Numbered from the stretch's first letter, positions 1-11,643 are shown. The stretch: DNA of 64,000 nucleotides from Lepas anatifera (GCA_034440635.1 JAOTON010000977.1:744001-808000); one strand, 5' to 3'. Program-made: numbers and translations. Notes: generated by a model not told the origin, from the sequence alone.

Positions 1-830
1 ATTATATTGACCCTCCGATGGCCCAGCGGGACGCAACGGGCCCTGCTGAACATGGTGGATTTCTTGGTTAAAGAGGGGTTCAGCTGACAAGAGACACTGT
101 TGACAGAAGGGCCTGGAGGCCACAGCGGATTAGAGGGCCCTCTTTTGTTGAAAGGTATCGATGGTCAAAGTAGGCTGTGCTGGCGACAAAAGTTCAAAGG
201 AACTCTTCATCTCCGCTAATAATTGGCCCAGCAGGCCACAGAAGACTCTACTACCGATAGAAGGTTTTCTTAGTCATAGTGGAGTCCAGCTGGTCGCAGT
301 GACCTCGTCAGTCCTGGATGGCCCAGGTCGAGTCAGAGGATCCCGTTGGCAAACGACGGTCCACTGGCTATAGGGCCCCTAGTAGCAGAAAGTTCTGATA
401 GTAACAGGAGTCCCCGGTGACCACAAAGGGCCCAGCAATCCCAGTGGTCCTGTCGGTTTTAGAGAGCCCAGATCGCACGACAGGACTATGCTAGGTGGAG
501 AGCGCCCTGGGTCACAGTGGGCTTTGCTGAATACAAATGGCTCTGCTGGTTACAGTTCTCTTCTTGTTTAAGTAGAGTCTAGCTGACCAGAGAGGGCCCC
601 ACTGCCAGAGAGGGCCCCACTGCCAGAGGGCCCTGCTGGCCACAGAGGGCCCAGCTGGGAGGACCCTGCTGGTCGGGCCCAGTGGGAGGACCTGCTGGTC
701 GAGGGCCCAGTGGGAGGACCTGCTGGCGGGGCCCGCTGGGGGACCCTGCTGGTGGGGCCACTAGCCCTGCTGGTCAGAGGGCCCAGCTGAGAAGGACCCT
801 GTCTGACACGAAGTTGTACGGCTAGTTGCA
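1..830. repeat. Degenerate GC-rich repeat tract
   Basis: The segment is built from loosely repeated blocks around GGGCCC, CTGCTGG and CAGAGAGGGCCC, tightest at about 590-795, where the block recurs every 20-40 bases. Open frames exist on both strands here, but they follow the repeat and show no domain. A looser version of the same wording may recur at 34.1-35.2 kb. I read it as an old minisatellite, not a gene. Confidence 0.5.
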
Positions 831-1686
831 GAGCATGGCGCGGGTGGGCCACGGTTCTCGAGGCCTGTGTCATCAAAAGGAGCCTTGCGTAGCCTACGCA
901 GAGAGGCCACGCCAGCCCCCCCCTCGTTGGCCACATCCCTGGTAACAGGTATCCCAAATACGACAATGCTGGGCGCCACTCCTTACCAGCTATCGGTGAA
1001 AAACCTCGGGGGGGGCACCTGTCGCCCAGTACCGGTGCGTGATAATTGTTGGCATTAAACACCGCTCCGACTGATAAGGGAACGCTTCTACAGCTCAGCC
1101 TTCTTGGCAGGGTATTTGGGGATCCGATTACATGTGGCTCTAGAGACAGATGTTCTATCCCTGATTCACCCATCCCGCAGATGCTGTCTCTAGAATTGTT
1201 AGGCTCATTTTTTTACCACCAATACTGATTAGAAAATCTAGAAGAACAAATACAACAGTGACAATTCTTGTGCAACGTCCAAAACGAACGCAATACTGGC
1301 TGGGCTAATCTTCAGGGATGTTCAAAGAAGTGACGTCGGCCGGATATATGGTTCGTAAATATTTGATTACTGTCTGCTTTATCACAAGAGGAGCTCACAT
1401 CTCTCAATGGGCACATCACCGAACCTAAATCGAGTTAAGCGGGAAGTTCAAACACAACACTTGACGTGAAACACAAGGGCCAGACATTTATTTTTTTAAT
1501 TTCATATATTTCATCAATCGTCCACGGGCCATCTCATTTATGATAAAATCCAGAACTACATTTATTTATTGGTCAAGCCATCAAGATACATTTCAGGATG
1601 AGCATCTCAAAACATAAACAACAAATTCTGTCGAAAACGCCCACTTCCTGCTGACAGTAATAGGCGTAGCCTACCACTGCCAGCAA
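831..1686. other. No recognisable feature
   Basis: Mixed-composition spacer. Short open frames on both strands around 867-1228 overlap each other and have no recognisable protein content. Confidence 0.4.
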
Positions 1687-1896
1687 CTCTATCTCTCTAT
1701 CTCCCTCTCTCCCTCTCTCCCTCTCTCCCTCCCTCCCTCCCTCCCTCCCTCCCTCTCTCTCTCCTCTCTCCCTCTCTCCCTCTCTCTCTCTCTCTCCCTC
1801 CCTCCCTCTCTCCCTCCCCTCCCCTTCTTTCCCCTCTTTCTTTTTCTTTTCCTTTTTTTTTTTTTCTTTCTCTCTTCTTCTCTCTCTCCTCTCTCC

Positions 1897-1932
<36 letters not shown>
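1687..1932. repeat. CT-rich microsatellite (CT)n/(CCCT)n
   Basis: An almost pure pyrimidine tract of about 245 bases on the + strand, mixing CT, CCCT and CCT units with a T-rich centre near 1835-1870. The long Arg/Glu/Lys open frames on the - strand are only translations of this repeat. A matching purine tract lies about 730 bases downstream. Confidence 0.95.
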
Positions 1933-1934
<2 letters not shown>

Positions 1935-2659
1935 ATTTTCCGTGTTCACCGTCTCCGCGAGCTTTCAGCTTCAGCCCCCACTTCTCCTCCTCCGTTTCAT
2001 GCTTCGCTGTTCTCTCCGCACACGCTATCGATCCAACCGCGTCGCCACACAGCCCCGCCAACGTGGAAAAAAGGTGCCCACACGCATTTCTAGCATCTGC
2101 TCATCTGCAAAACCTCTGAAATTGTGTGTCATTAAATACAGAGGAATTTGTGGGTTCCTACGTCTGTTTCCTTTATTTGTCCGCATGCATTATGGAGAAG
2201 TTATTGCGTGGATGCTACCATAAAACAATTATGGGGACTATTAAGTATGGAGACTGCAGTATCCCTATATAAATATTCAACTACGCCCTGTTAAAATCAT
2301 GAATTAAGTCAGAAAAACGACATTCTTATACATAAATTGAATTCGCGGCAGTCATTCGTTTTTTATCGCATTCGAAGGTCGGTCACCTTTTCTCTTCCGC
2401 CGCCAAGGTGAGCACTGGTAAGCAGCCGCTATCCGAGGCTCAGAGAAATCAAAATGGATGCCTCATCAGCTAGCAGGAGAGGAATATAACTCCAACAGCC
2501 TGTCTTCTCCTTAGAACTTACATGAAATACCTATGTACTATTCCGTGGCTCTCGTGGTGTAAGTTTTATAATTTGCAACATGATCTGTGACTTCTATAAC
2601 GCTTGTATGCTGGTCACGTTTTAGCTGATATGTAATTTATTACAAGCAGGTTATAACTC
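1933..2659. other. Spacer between CT and GA tracts
   Basis: No gene or repeat recognised. This is unique-looking sequence separating two oppositely biased simple repeats. Confidence 0.4.
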
Positions 2660-2817
2660 TAAGAGAGAGAGAGAAAGAGAGGGAAAGAGAGAGAGAGGGG
2701 GAAGAAAGAGAGAGGGAAAAGAGAGAGAGAGAGAGGGGGAGAGAGAGGGGAGAGAGAGAGGGAGAGAGAGGGGGAGAGAGGGGGAGAGAGGGGGAGAGAG
2801 AGATGGGAAGAGAGAGG

Positions 2818-2853
<36 letters not shown>

Positions 2854-2874
2854 AAGAGAGAGGGAGAGAGAGAA
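2660..2874. repeat. GA-rich microsatellite (GA)n/(GGGGA)n
   Basis: An almost pure purine tract on the + strand with GAGA, GGGGAGAGA and GAAAGA units. It is the complement in composition of the CT tract at 1687-1932, so the two form an inverted-repeat pair of simple sequence. Confidence 0.95.
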
Positions 2875-3746
2875 ATCGCTCACGACTAGCCTTCCCTTAG
2901 GTATCGCCGTGGTTGTAAAACGGATCGAGACCAGATTTGTTAATCTCATGTAGATGTTTTTGAAGACTCGTTGGTTTAACAGTGAAGACAAGAAAGTCAT
3001 AACCTAAGCTGCCGAACATCTATTCCAACATGCATTACTTAGGCATGTATGTATGAACATATATGTGATTCAGAAAGAATAGGGATCAAACCCTACTCTC
3101 AATACAATTATGTCGATACCCTATGGAAATATCTCCAATCAAAGTCCGTAAGTCATAGTGACAACATTTAAAATAGTCCAAGTCAAGTTAACATTCCTAT
3201 AATGGTGCAATGTAAAAAAAATCAGCTTCGTCAAAAGATATGCTATTGTTTTTGGAAGTCATGTGGAGTATAACATGTCCAACACCCGCAAAAATCTACC
3301 GAGCATATGTTCTATACCAGGGGTGCCCAGTCAACGTGCAAGAGGAAAACTGAATGTTTCAAATTCTAATGTTGCGGTGTGCTGAGCCTGCAACATCATG
3401 TCAACGGCTATGCATTTGGGGAACGGCATGTGCATATACATGTGAAACAGCTCTATCGAAACAGGTGAAGCTGACCGATGATATAACCTCAGTTTTGCGC
3501 GTGTTGCATGTCCACGGTTCACAGTTTACTATTTTCCCTAAGTTGCATTGCTTTAGTTAGCTCGCTTATCCATGTTAATCGTTCAATGAATGCCTCTGGT
3601 TGTCATATAATCATTTAATTTGTTCTAAGCTGATCCTTAAAAACTAGGTCCAGAGCACTTAAGGTTTGCTGCGGGGAAGCTTAATTGCTAAGACATATAG
3701 GGATCCTCCATTTCGAGGCTTTGCATAAAGGAGGATTCATGCCAGC
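2875..3746. other. No recognisable feature
   Basis: A/T-leaning spacer. Short overlapping frames near 3331-3560 on both strands are not gene-like. Confidence 0.4.
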
Positions 3747-5043
3747 TTAACACGCGCATTGATGGGTGGTGGGTACCCCCTCCCTCGGGTCTTTCGGAGA
3801 TAGCAAATAAGCGGCGGTGTTACACACCACCGTACTTGGCATACCTTTTCTCTCATCATTTTTATAACTTTCATCAAAAAGTCGTGACCTGACCTCAAAA
3901 ATGTTTAAGATAGCAAAAGTCGGAACAGGGTGAGCTTCTCCGATTGAACCACCGCCGTGGCGCAGTTGGTTAAAGCGCCTCGGTCAAGTGTGGGAGGTCC
4001 TTGGATCAAACCTGACCTCTGGCAGCATTTTCCTCGACCGCCTCCTACCTAGGAGATGGCAGTACACTGGGTAGTGCCCGCCTTGACTAGGGATTTCCGC
4101 TGACCAATCAGCGCCCTTGTTATTGAGAGCACGGGCTTGATCTGCCTTTGAATATATCCACCGGTCCGGTGGCACCGCCCGAGGACATAGCCTCGCCGCG
4201 TGTCACCGGAGCAGTCCTCTGTTCCGCCGGGCCCAAGAGATCAGGATAGCTCCACTGCCTGGTACAGTGGGGCGTGTGACAGGGAGCGTGCGGACATGGC
4301 TGTCCCGCAAGGGTGCCGATAAGCGTTAGCCCTGCTGCCGTGTACAAAGTGTGTGTGTTTGTGGTGTAAATGTATAAAAATGTTCCCGGGTTGGGAACGC
4401 AAAAATATTTTTAGAAAAACTTATCCGATTGAAACTCATATCACATAATGGGCACATTTCGTTCTCTACAATATGTTCCGGTATTTGTAATATCGATGAC
4501 CTAAGGTCAGTACGAGCCATGACCTCTCCATTGGAAATACATGGGAAAAGTGGTTTCAACTGAATAACTTAGTAACGGATAGTGATAGAGCGTTTATTTA
4601 AACTGCATTAGATTTGCCTTGTCTTTGCAGTTCTAATAATATGCGCTTTACCTAATTTTACCTTGACTTGACCTCAGGTCAGGTCAAATCCTTTATTTGA
4701 CCGAGCAAGGTCATATTATGTATCATTAGATTAGGCTTGCTGCGAGGATCGCAATGGTTGAAATTGTTTTGCTCTATCTTTACTTGTTCAGATGTAATGA
4801 CCAAAAACCGTCATTTACATGTTATCCCTATGACGGCATGCTTTTACCTCTAGTGACCTTAAATGTGATCTGACAAAAATAGTTCAAATATTTTCAATGG
4901 AGAAGTGAGTGGGCTACCCAACGCCGTTTACCTTTTTCTCTACCATGGTTTTAGCATGGTTCTCGAGATCGTAGGGGGCGGGTACCCGCCCTCGCCCCTG
5001 TCAAAGCGAAGGTGGCTCAGAACCCCGTCAATACGTGTATTAA
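3747..5043 (+). mobile_element. TTAA-bounded element A, split by a SINE
   Basis: TTAA at 3747-3750 is followed by CACGCGCATTGA and a GC block with GGGTACCC. The other end (about 4975-5043) carries GGGTACCCGCC and reads inward from TTAA at 5040-5043 as TACACGTATTGACGGGG, so the termini are imperfect inverted repeats. The body matches the left arm of the palindromic element at 12054-13584 over most of its length. A SINE interrupts it at 3949-4419, leaving about 0.8 kb of original element. TTAA target sites are typical of piggyBac or Kolobok-type elements. No transposase frame is present, so it is non-autonomous. It contains TGACCTcAGGTCA-type half-site pairs near 4670-4690. Confidence 0.75.
3949..4419 (+). 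mobile_element. tRNA-derived SINE inserted in element A
   Basis: The 5' end resembles a tRNA promoter: an A-box-like stretch TGGCGCAGTTGGTTAAAGCG near 3958-3977 and a B-box-like GGATCAAACC near 4003. The 3' end is A-rich (4395-4419). It is flanked by near-identical 14-bp target duplications, CTTCTCCGATTGAA at 3935-3948 and CTTATCCGATTGAA at 4420-4433. These restore the continuity of the host element when the SINE is removed. It has no coding capacity. Confidence 0.8.
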
Positions 5044-5579
5044 CTCATACAAATATGCACGGGACGGGAAAAGGGACACAAAGTGCAAAACAGGTTTTCC
5101 CTGGTTTTTGCATATGCCACGAGCATCCCCTATTTATGTTCGTTCAATAACACTGGTCAACAGCCAAAATGGATCCGGAACGTGAACACCTGTTTCTGCC
5201 TATTTCGATACCGCTGATTTTAAATTTAGTAACCGTTTTTGCCATCGGACCTGGTTTCTTCTCCAGAGCATACCTGTTGTATAGCCCCTACACTTTCCAC
5301 ACACTTTCATCAGCCTAGCCTTTTGTGGAAAACTAGATCAAGGATGTTGAGAATCCGGAATATCTGCACCCAGACAATGCAGCTGATCACAATACATGTG
5401 AATTTATTGCAACGAAAGACTACCTCGCATTCAAGTGCATGAACATTGTACCTACATTGAACAAGGTTTGCGCTTGGTCGCACAAGCTCGCCGGACAATA
5501 TATTGTAGACCGAGAGGTGACGTCGCAACATTATATGATGAGGATTTTATGTCAGAGTCACCTCCCTTGAAGTTCGAGT
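5044..5579. other. No recognisable feature
   Basis: Spacer with overlapping short frames at 5239-5531 on both strands and no recognisable product. Confidence 0.4.
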
Positions 5580-6080
5580 CTAAGTAAAAAGTCACAGGTC
5601 AAGGTGATACCACCATTTCAAGGTCATTGACCCTAGTGCCTTTGGTCGGATGATGCCGCCTAATATGATGTATATCTTGCTATGACGTCATACGCTAGGT
5701 CACTCAATCTTGAGCTCAAAGTCACAGGTTCAAGACAAAGGTCATGGGTCAAGGTCAAACCTTATTTTCCGCCCGACGGTTACCATAGAGCTAGTTGCAG
5801 TACACGTTATAGGCAAAATGTAATATTTTGACGTCAAAGGTCAATGCCCTGGAACGACCTTGGCCTAAAAGTTTCAGAGAACATTGCCTCAGACCTTTCC
5901 TCTGTTACTTTAGGCCACTTTCTCTCCATATATGACTTCTCATCGCATAATCACGGCATTTCCAAATGGCTACCCTGCACATACAGAATTTGAACTATAT
6001 GGCCTCGTTTTACCTTGAATATATTGACCTAGGTCTATGAAAGTCAGGTTTAATGTAGAATACCCTGGCCTCCACAAACA
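5580..6080 (-). repeat. Fragment of AGGTCA-rich element (H family)
   Basis: The segment runs parallel to 30660-31090: the same order of a TATGACGTCATA-type block, AGGTCA-rich stretch, a TTTTGACGTcAAAGGTCA-like block and a GTTTTACCTTGAA block. Neither end shows a clean TTAA terminus, so it is a truncated copy. Confidence 0.6.
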
Positions 6081-6637
6081 CCTAAACGTTCATTTTCCTA
6101 GACCTCTTGGGTTTTGCAGTGTCAATGTCACTGATGCCAAGAAGGCTTGCACAAAGACGACAAACAGACATACTGGATTTTAAGCGTTGCGGGGGCGCCC
6201 CCTTTACGTGACGGGCGGGGGCTGTTACCTTCTTTTTACTGTGAAATTTTAGGTTGGTTTGGTGTCGTACGGTCGTCCCGCCTAAAAGTTTAGTGTGTGG
6301 GGGCTTCATTGAAACTCTTATGGCCCGTTTAATATATCGGTTTTGATATCCTCCTGGTCGCCCGCTTAAACATGGGAATGGTTAACTCCGTGGTATCTTT
6401 TGTGTACTCGCCTGGGTGTATTATGTTTTATCCTCTCCTGTGGGGTTTTTGTTATTGTGTTTTATGTATGCACTTTTTCTCGGCCAAACCTAAAAGTTAT
6501 TTGCCCGGGTTAAAAATTCTGATGTGATACGGCATTTCTGCTGCCAGATTCGTGTTCAGCGCCACAAATTACTCCAGAAACGGATTATTTTGTATTGGAT
6601 CCACGACAAAAGTTGAATTTTGTTGACCATTGTAATT
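6081..6637. other. No recognisable feature
   Basis: Spacer without recognised genes or repeats. Confidence 0.35.
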
Positions 6638-7001
6638 GCCGCCCCAGTAGCTCATTTGGTAGAGCGTTGGGCTCCGGCCCGCTGCTCAGAAGCATGCAGT
6701 GGCAGTGCATGTTCAGGCTTGGGGTCGGTTCCCCTGAGACGCTTCGGCCCTCTATAGTTTACCCGACGTACAGGTCGGCTGGTAACTGACTGGTGACAGG
6801 GTGACCTGAGCGGGGCGGCCGTCCCTGTGCTTTGTGGGACGTTAAACTTTGGCTTCTAAATTAACCCTACATTGTGGGAGTTGCTCGTTCGGGTGGTGGG
6901 GTCGGGGTTTCCGTGACAAGTCCCTTGGTGACTTTAGTGAGACTCCGACTCCAGCAGTCGAACTGAGAACAACTTGGACAACATTTATACAAAAAATAGA
7001 T
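6638..7001 (+). mobile_element. tRNA-derived SINE family 1, copy 1
   Basis: Begins with GCCCCAGTAGCTCATTTGGT, an excellent tRNA-like A-box region at 6641-6660. A tRNA-unrelated body follows, with GTACAGGTCGGCTGGTAACT, GGGCGGCCG and a GACTCCGACTCCAGCAGTCG block near 6941-6960, ending in an A-rich stretch. A second copy lies inverted at 11285-11643 and matches over the full length, which fixes the unit at about 360 bp. Confidence 0.85.
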
Positions 7002-7074
7002 TGGCAACAATTTGGTGAAGACCTCCTCAAGGTATGTCAGTGACGTGCAAAGTTATAAGCTCGCAACAGCATTA

Positions 7075-7310
7075 GTACGGCAAGGCCGGACCAGGCTTCA
7101 GGGGACTGGGAAAGTAGCATACATCATCCAAACTATCCCACAACTCTAAGAGTAGTGCCATCCACACAATGTGGCTTTTCAGATCGGGGGGTTTACAATA
7201 GACTTCGGTACAAGCGGTCACCAAACTCCGCCCCAGGAAGCATTCGAACCGGGGTCTCGCCATCAGAAGTCAAGTGTTCTAACCGCTGATCCAACGACAA
7301 CCCACAGAGA
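7075..7310 (-). mobile_element. tRNA-like SINE, - strand
   Basis: Read on the - strand from about 7308: TGGATCAGCGGTTAGAAC resembles an A box, CTTGACTTCTGATGG resembles an anticodon arm, and GGTTCGAATGC is a close match to the tRNA B box. The body continues to about 7075. No genuine tRNA fold with matched acceptor stem was verified, so a SINE head is likelier than a functional tRNA gene. It differs from the other SINE families in this window. Confidence 0.55.
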
Positions 7311-8756
7311 AGAGGCCAGGAGCAAGATTGAGATAGCTGTGATGGCATCAAACAAAGATGATATCGCTTCGGTCAACCAAGGCAAGAGGACTAACTCATC
7401 TTCTAGGAATATATAATCAGTCGAAGTGAGTCTGCCCTTTTTATCTCAAGGCCCTCGATATCTGCTGGACCTCATAATGGTCAAAGTTCCAGAGACATGA
7501 AACCAGGAATAGCACTATAAGGAAGGATATCAAACAGGCATTTCGCCCAAGGTCATTTATGGCACTACTATTTCTGGGTCCTGGGTCCCACCGCTGCGGG
7601 ATGCATCCTCACTTTTTACACTACGTCATGAAATATTTTGTGTAGCTTCACTCTACTTTTTTCGAGGAGAGGTCCATCGTGTGTCCCGAATGCGGACATT
7701 ATAATGGGCAAATAAGGACGCGCGGGCTTCCCGCAGGCAAACCAATTTCAGCTGCGAGTTCCGTGCAAGTCCTAGCTATGGATACAGATGTCCCATTTGG
7801 TCTCTCAGGGAGCCCTCCATCAGAACAGGGGTCCCAAGACCAAGTCAAGAAACCCCTGCACCATAACATCTCAGGGGGCGCTAGGCCAGCTAAATGGGAC
7901 CAGGCCAACTCTAAGAGACCCCAGAAAAACAAGGGCCGGGGAGGGGGGGTGGGCAGGCCAGCAATAATCCCCGACAAACTCAGGGGACACCAGATCAGCA
8001 CAGGCGGCTGAGACCAGGTAACGGGGACCATGCTAGTCTAAGGGTCCAATACAGACACAGGAGACTAACTCCTTAAATACGAATTATTTGACAATAGCTC
8101 GTGTTTACCTCCTAATTTACAGCGATATTAAGTCAGTTATTCAATGTCTCATCAAATATTAAACATTATACTCATCAAATATTCAATGTTGCCAGGGCAT
8201 CAAACCACTCGGCATAGACAAATCGATCCTTAGGTTCGAATATTGGCACTGCACTGAAAACATCCATCACAGAATGTCTGGTTCTATTAACTAGCGTAGA
8301 GTGAAGCAAAGAAAAAGGGTGATGAAAGTTCATGGCAATAGTTAACCTGAAAATGGATGCAGTATCAATTAATCGAAGTTGGTCGTAGCGGACATTGTGA
8401 GGGCTCACGGCAAGCCTGCCTGCTTGGCTGGAAAGGGGTTCTGAATGGGGTTGTACGTTGGCTTAGGACTCTGCCAGCTTCCTGGCTAAAAGGACTTTGC
8501 TGGTTAGGAGCTCCAATGCCCCTATGGTATCCGCCAAGATGACCTCTCTTTATTTGGTTTCATCCGTCTGGGAGGGAGTGTCAAAAAAGAGCCTGCCTTC
8601 ACAGTGGGCTGTTAGCTTCCTGGCTCGAGGCCTGGAATATCCCAGCAGGACACTGATATCCAGTACATCTCAACCCGAAACTTGTAGGCTTCCTGGAAAG
8701 AGATCAGCCCGGCCGGGAGAGCCTGTTATATAGAAATTTGTTTACTGAGACACCCG
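7311..8756. other. No recognisable feature
   Basis: Open frames of 110 codons exist on both strands at about 7679-8031 in a GC-richer patch, but neither shows a domain or splice context. The CTTCCTGGCT-type phrases at 8400-8720 recur loosely. Confidence 0.35.
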
Positions 8757-8885
8757 GCAGCATCCGATCATATATTTTATAATACATTATAACATATAAT
8801 ACATATTGTATATTACACATTTATATACATATTATATATTTGATAACACATATTATAATACATATCTATACATTTTATTTTTCGT
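8757..8885. repeat. AT-rich low-complexity tract
   Basis: Repeated TATAATACATAT-like words with almost no G or C. Confidence 0.8.
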
Positions 8886-9179
8886 TTCCTTAAAACTTAA
8901 ACCAATTTTCCAATAAGTTTATAACACAACTTACTTCGATATGGTGGTCAGCCACTGTTGGCCTACAAGCATCATATATTTATGAAAGTTTAGCATGGCT
9001 TTCTGCTATAAAAAGAAAGAAGGCTTAACTAAACCCTTTATGAAATTTTCTGTGATAAGCAAATATAAAAATTAAAACCCAAATTAAACCCAAATTCAAC
9101 TTGCTGGGGCCCAGTATCGAATATGAAAATGAAGGGCTTCCATCACTCGGTGAGAAGTTCTTTTCGGAGCGCTTTCGCT

Positions 9180-9900
9180 TTGTTCTAATTTTCATATCGA
9201 TGACCTAGGTTCAGGTACGGATCATGACCACTCCATTGGAAAAGCATGGGAAAACGGGAATTGGACGAAAATGGTTCTATTTATGTAGATACAGCTTGGA
9301 ATACCTCCCTGTTCTCCAAATCGTAGCATCCTAGGCCCCTATCCGGGCTCATATTGCAAGTTTGGACCTGTGACCTTTGAGAGCTCATCTGGGTCTGCTT
9401 AAGCAGGTTTTCAGTTTTGGGTCAGTGACTTTTCAAGAAATAACGATACAGCTTTTATTTTGACACCATTACATTTAGATTATTATTATGAGTCAATTAA
9501 ATGCATATTGGCTATGCTAGGTCAGATCATGGCCTTGAACTGACCTTAGGTCTCGTTATTTTTATGTGTTAACCTAGTATAGTCATATTATACATCATTT
9601 GATTCGGCGTAACGAGAGGAAGAAAATTGTGCTTAAAAATTAATTCCAACTCAACTCCGTCAGACTCTAAGGCCTAGAACTCTTCCCTAACCTGTCACTT
9701 TCTTTGACCTGTCATGACCTCAATATTAACCTGAGCCAAAAAGCGACCAATATAGTTTCGTCATGAATTTTTATGAGCTATGCACCAGTGTTCGCATTTT
9801 TCGCTGTCCCGTATAGAAGCTGAGATCGAGGGGCTTTTTGCACCCCCTCTCCACTAGCGCGAAGGTGGCTCGGAGGAGGCCAAATATAGGAGGGTGTTAA
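9180..9900 (-). mobile_element. Truncated TTAA element (E family)
   Basis: Matches the body of the elements at 17178-19155 and 53184-54242: a CATATCGATGACCTAGG block near 9196, a TGACCTGTCATGACCTCAA block near 9708-9726, and a GC-rich end with CGAAGGTGGCTCGGAGG near 9860. It ends at TTAA 9897-9900. The opposite end is missing or diverged. Confidence 0.6.
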
Positions 9901-10462
9901 ATAGAAAGCTTGAAAAGGAACTTGCGAGTACAAGCAAAAGTGCAGCAACAGAGGGGGCGTGCAGTTTGGATGAAACACGAAGACACGATTGTTTTTACAC
10001 CTATATATTTTAAATGCATGACAAAGATTGTTTGCAAGAAATGTGTTGTTTTACAAATGGCTTCATTTTGAAAATTCTAAACGTGGTGGTGTTCACCTAC
10101 ATTAGCCAGATCGAATTTGATATCGAGGCATGCGACCTCTCAGAGGATATATATCCGGCGATCCCCGGTATTACGAGAAACGTAAAATCAGCGGGCGGCC
10201 TTTCCTGGGTATTCATAGTGAAAGTACCCTGGTCAAAGAAAGTGAGCAAAACATAATCATAGTTTCAACCCTTAACCCAGTTCTATGCAGAAGTGTAGAT
10301 GATTCTGAAATGAAAAATGCACTTGCTCGATTAGTCGGATGGTAGAGGGTGAATCTCTTCCTAGATCCCATATAAAAATGGTTGTACAACTTAATAAACA
10401 CATCGCTTTCGTGGTTCGTTGGTTCGGCATGCACAACAGCGCTACTAAAAAAAGGTACTCAC
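9901..10462. other. No recognisable feature; intron side of the next exon
   Basis: Lies just 3' (on the - strand) of the splice donor at 10457-10462. No further exon was recognised. Confidence 0.35.
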
Positions 10463-10953
10463 ATGGCCTCCAACAGCTTCTTCGGTTTCCGACCGCGCTT
10501 CTTGGGGAACTGGAAGGGAAGCAGCGGAGGCGGCACCACGGCCGATGCCTCGGGCGGCTGGTTTCCCGTACTGCCGGCGTTCTCCGGCTCGCTGGCCGGC
10601 TCGCCCAGGTCATCCCGGAACCTGTACGGGTCCTCGTGATGTCCGCTGGCTGCGGGAAAGGCTGCTCTCTCTCCAGCAGGCTCGGGTCTGGCCGGCTGGT
10701 ACGGCTGTTCGCCGCCGAAGTGGGTCTGCTCGGGCTGCGGGCCGCCGCGCGCCGCCGGGTACCCGCCCCCGCCGGTGAAGGGATACAGGACGGCGCGCTG
10801 GTCGCCACGCCAGCCTCATTGCTGCCGTCGAAGGAGGCGCGGTAGCTGGGAGTGTAGAACTCGGTGGCCGATTTGGTCGATTGTGTGGAGTCAATACTCT
10901 GGTCTGGAGCAGCCAGGGAGTCCTGTGACTCGGACCCTAACGCGTCCGGAGAC
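10463..10953 (-). CDS. Probable internal exon with AT-hook-like motif (gene unknown)
   Basis: A GC-rich island in A/T-rich DNA. On the - strand it is preceded by a strong acceptor (TTCTGTTTCAG ending at 10954) and followed by a strong donor (GTGAGT, 10462 down to 10457). The 5' part reads SPDALGSESQDSLAAPDQSI and on to FYTPSYRASFDGSNE. The 3' part reads PYRFRDDLGEPASEPENAG and ends FPKKRGRKPKKLLEA, where RGRKPKK resembles the AT-hook core used to bind the DNA minor groove. The two parts are in different frames: frame 2 has a stop at 10816-10818, so a one-base loss (real or sequencing error) must fall downstream of it. A Gly/Pro-rich middle (GGGGYPAARGGPQP) suggests disorder. If intact, a nuclear chromatin-binding role is a reasonable inference. 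I do not recognise the gene, and no other exon of it was found. Confidence 0.55.
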
Positions 10954-11284
10954 CTGAAACAGAATCACCATCAGACCAGGCACACAGCGAAAAACAGACC
11001 AAATATACTGCAAATGGTGGGACAGCAAGATGAGTGTTTCACACAATACTTTGTTTCATGAGGCAAAAAGCACCCTGAAAAATTACCTGAGACATGCTTC
11101 CTTTGGCCCTTCTTTATCCCTTTACAGAGGCGGATTCAGAAAATTCCCCGGGGTTCGTGGGACCCGGCTTCCTCAAGGAAGCTCAGCATAGCTTAAAGGA
11201 AATCGATTGCCGTGTCGAAATTATAAAAGGAAAATTTATGGACAAAATAATTCTGAAAATCAGGAAAACATTCCTTCACCTTCA

Positions 11285-11643
11285 ATAGATTTTTTAAATT
11301 TTGTCCAAGTTGTTCCCAGTTCGGCTGCTGGAGTCGGAGTCTCACTGAAGTCACCAATGGACTTGTCACGGAGACCCCGACCCCAACACCCGAATGAGCA
11401 ACTCCAACAATGAAGGGTTGATTTAGAAGCCAAAGTTTAACGTCCCACAAAGCATAGGGGCGGCCGCCCCGCTCAGGTCACCCTCTCATCAGTCAGTTGC
11501 CAGCCGACCTGTACGTCGGGTAAACTACTGAGCGCCGGAGCGTCTCAGGGGAACCGATCCCAAGCCTGGACATGCACTGCCACTGCATGCTTCTGAGCAG
11601 CGGGCCGGAGCCCAACGCTCTACCAACTGAGCTACCGGGGCGG
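11285..11643 (-). mobile_element. tRNA-derived SINE family 1, copy 2
   Basis: Reverse-strand copy of the SINE at 6638-7001. On the - strand it starts GCCCCGGTAGCTCAGTTGGT (tRNA A-box region, 11621-11640). It shares the GTACGTCGGGTAAAC, GGGCGGCCG and GACTCCAGC blocks in the same order, and ends with an A-rich tail near 11290. This copy keeps the better tRNA-like promoter. Confidence 0.85.

Noticed and set aside
1573..2061. 162- and 86-codon Arg/Glu/Lys-rich frames on the - strand
   Set aside because: They are translations of the CT microsatellite.
2659..3000. 113-codon Ser/Leu-rich frame on the - strand
   Set aside because: It is a translation of the GA microsatellite.
6638..6712. Functional tRNA gene
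   Set aside because: The A box is good, but no matching T arm and acceptor stem follow at the right spacing, and a 360-bp SINE unit is defined by the second copy at 11285-11643.
7679..8031. 110-codon frames on both strands in a GC-richer patch
   Set aside because: Fully overlapping on opposite strands, with no recognisable motif.
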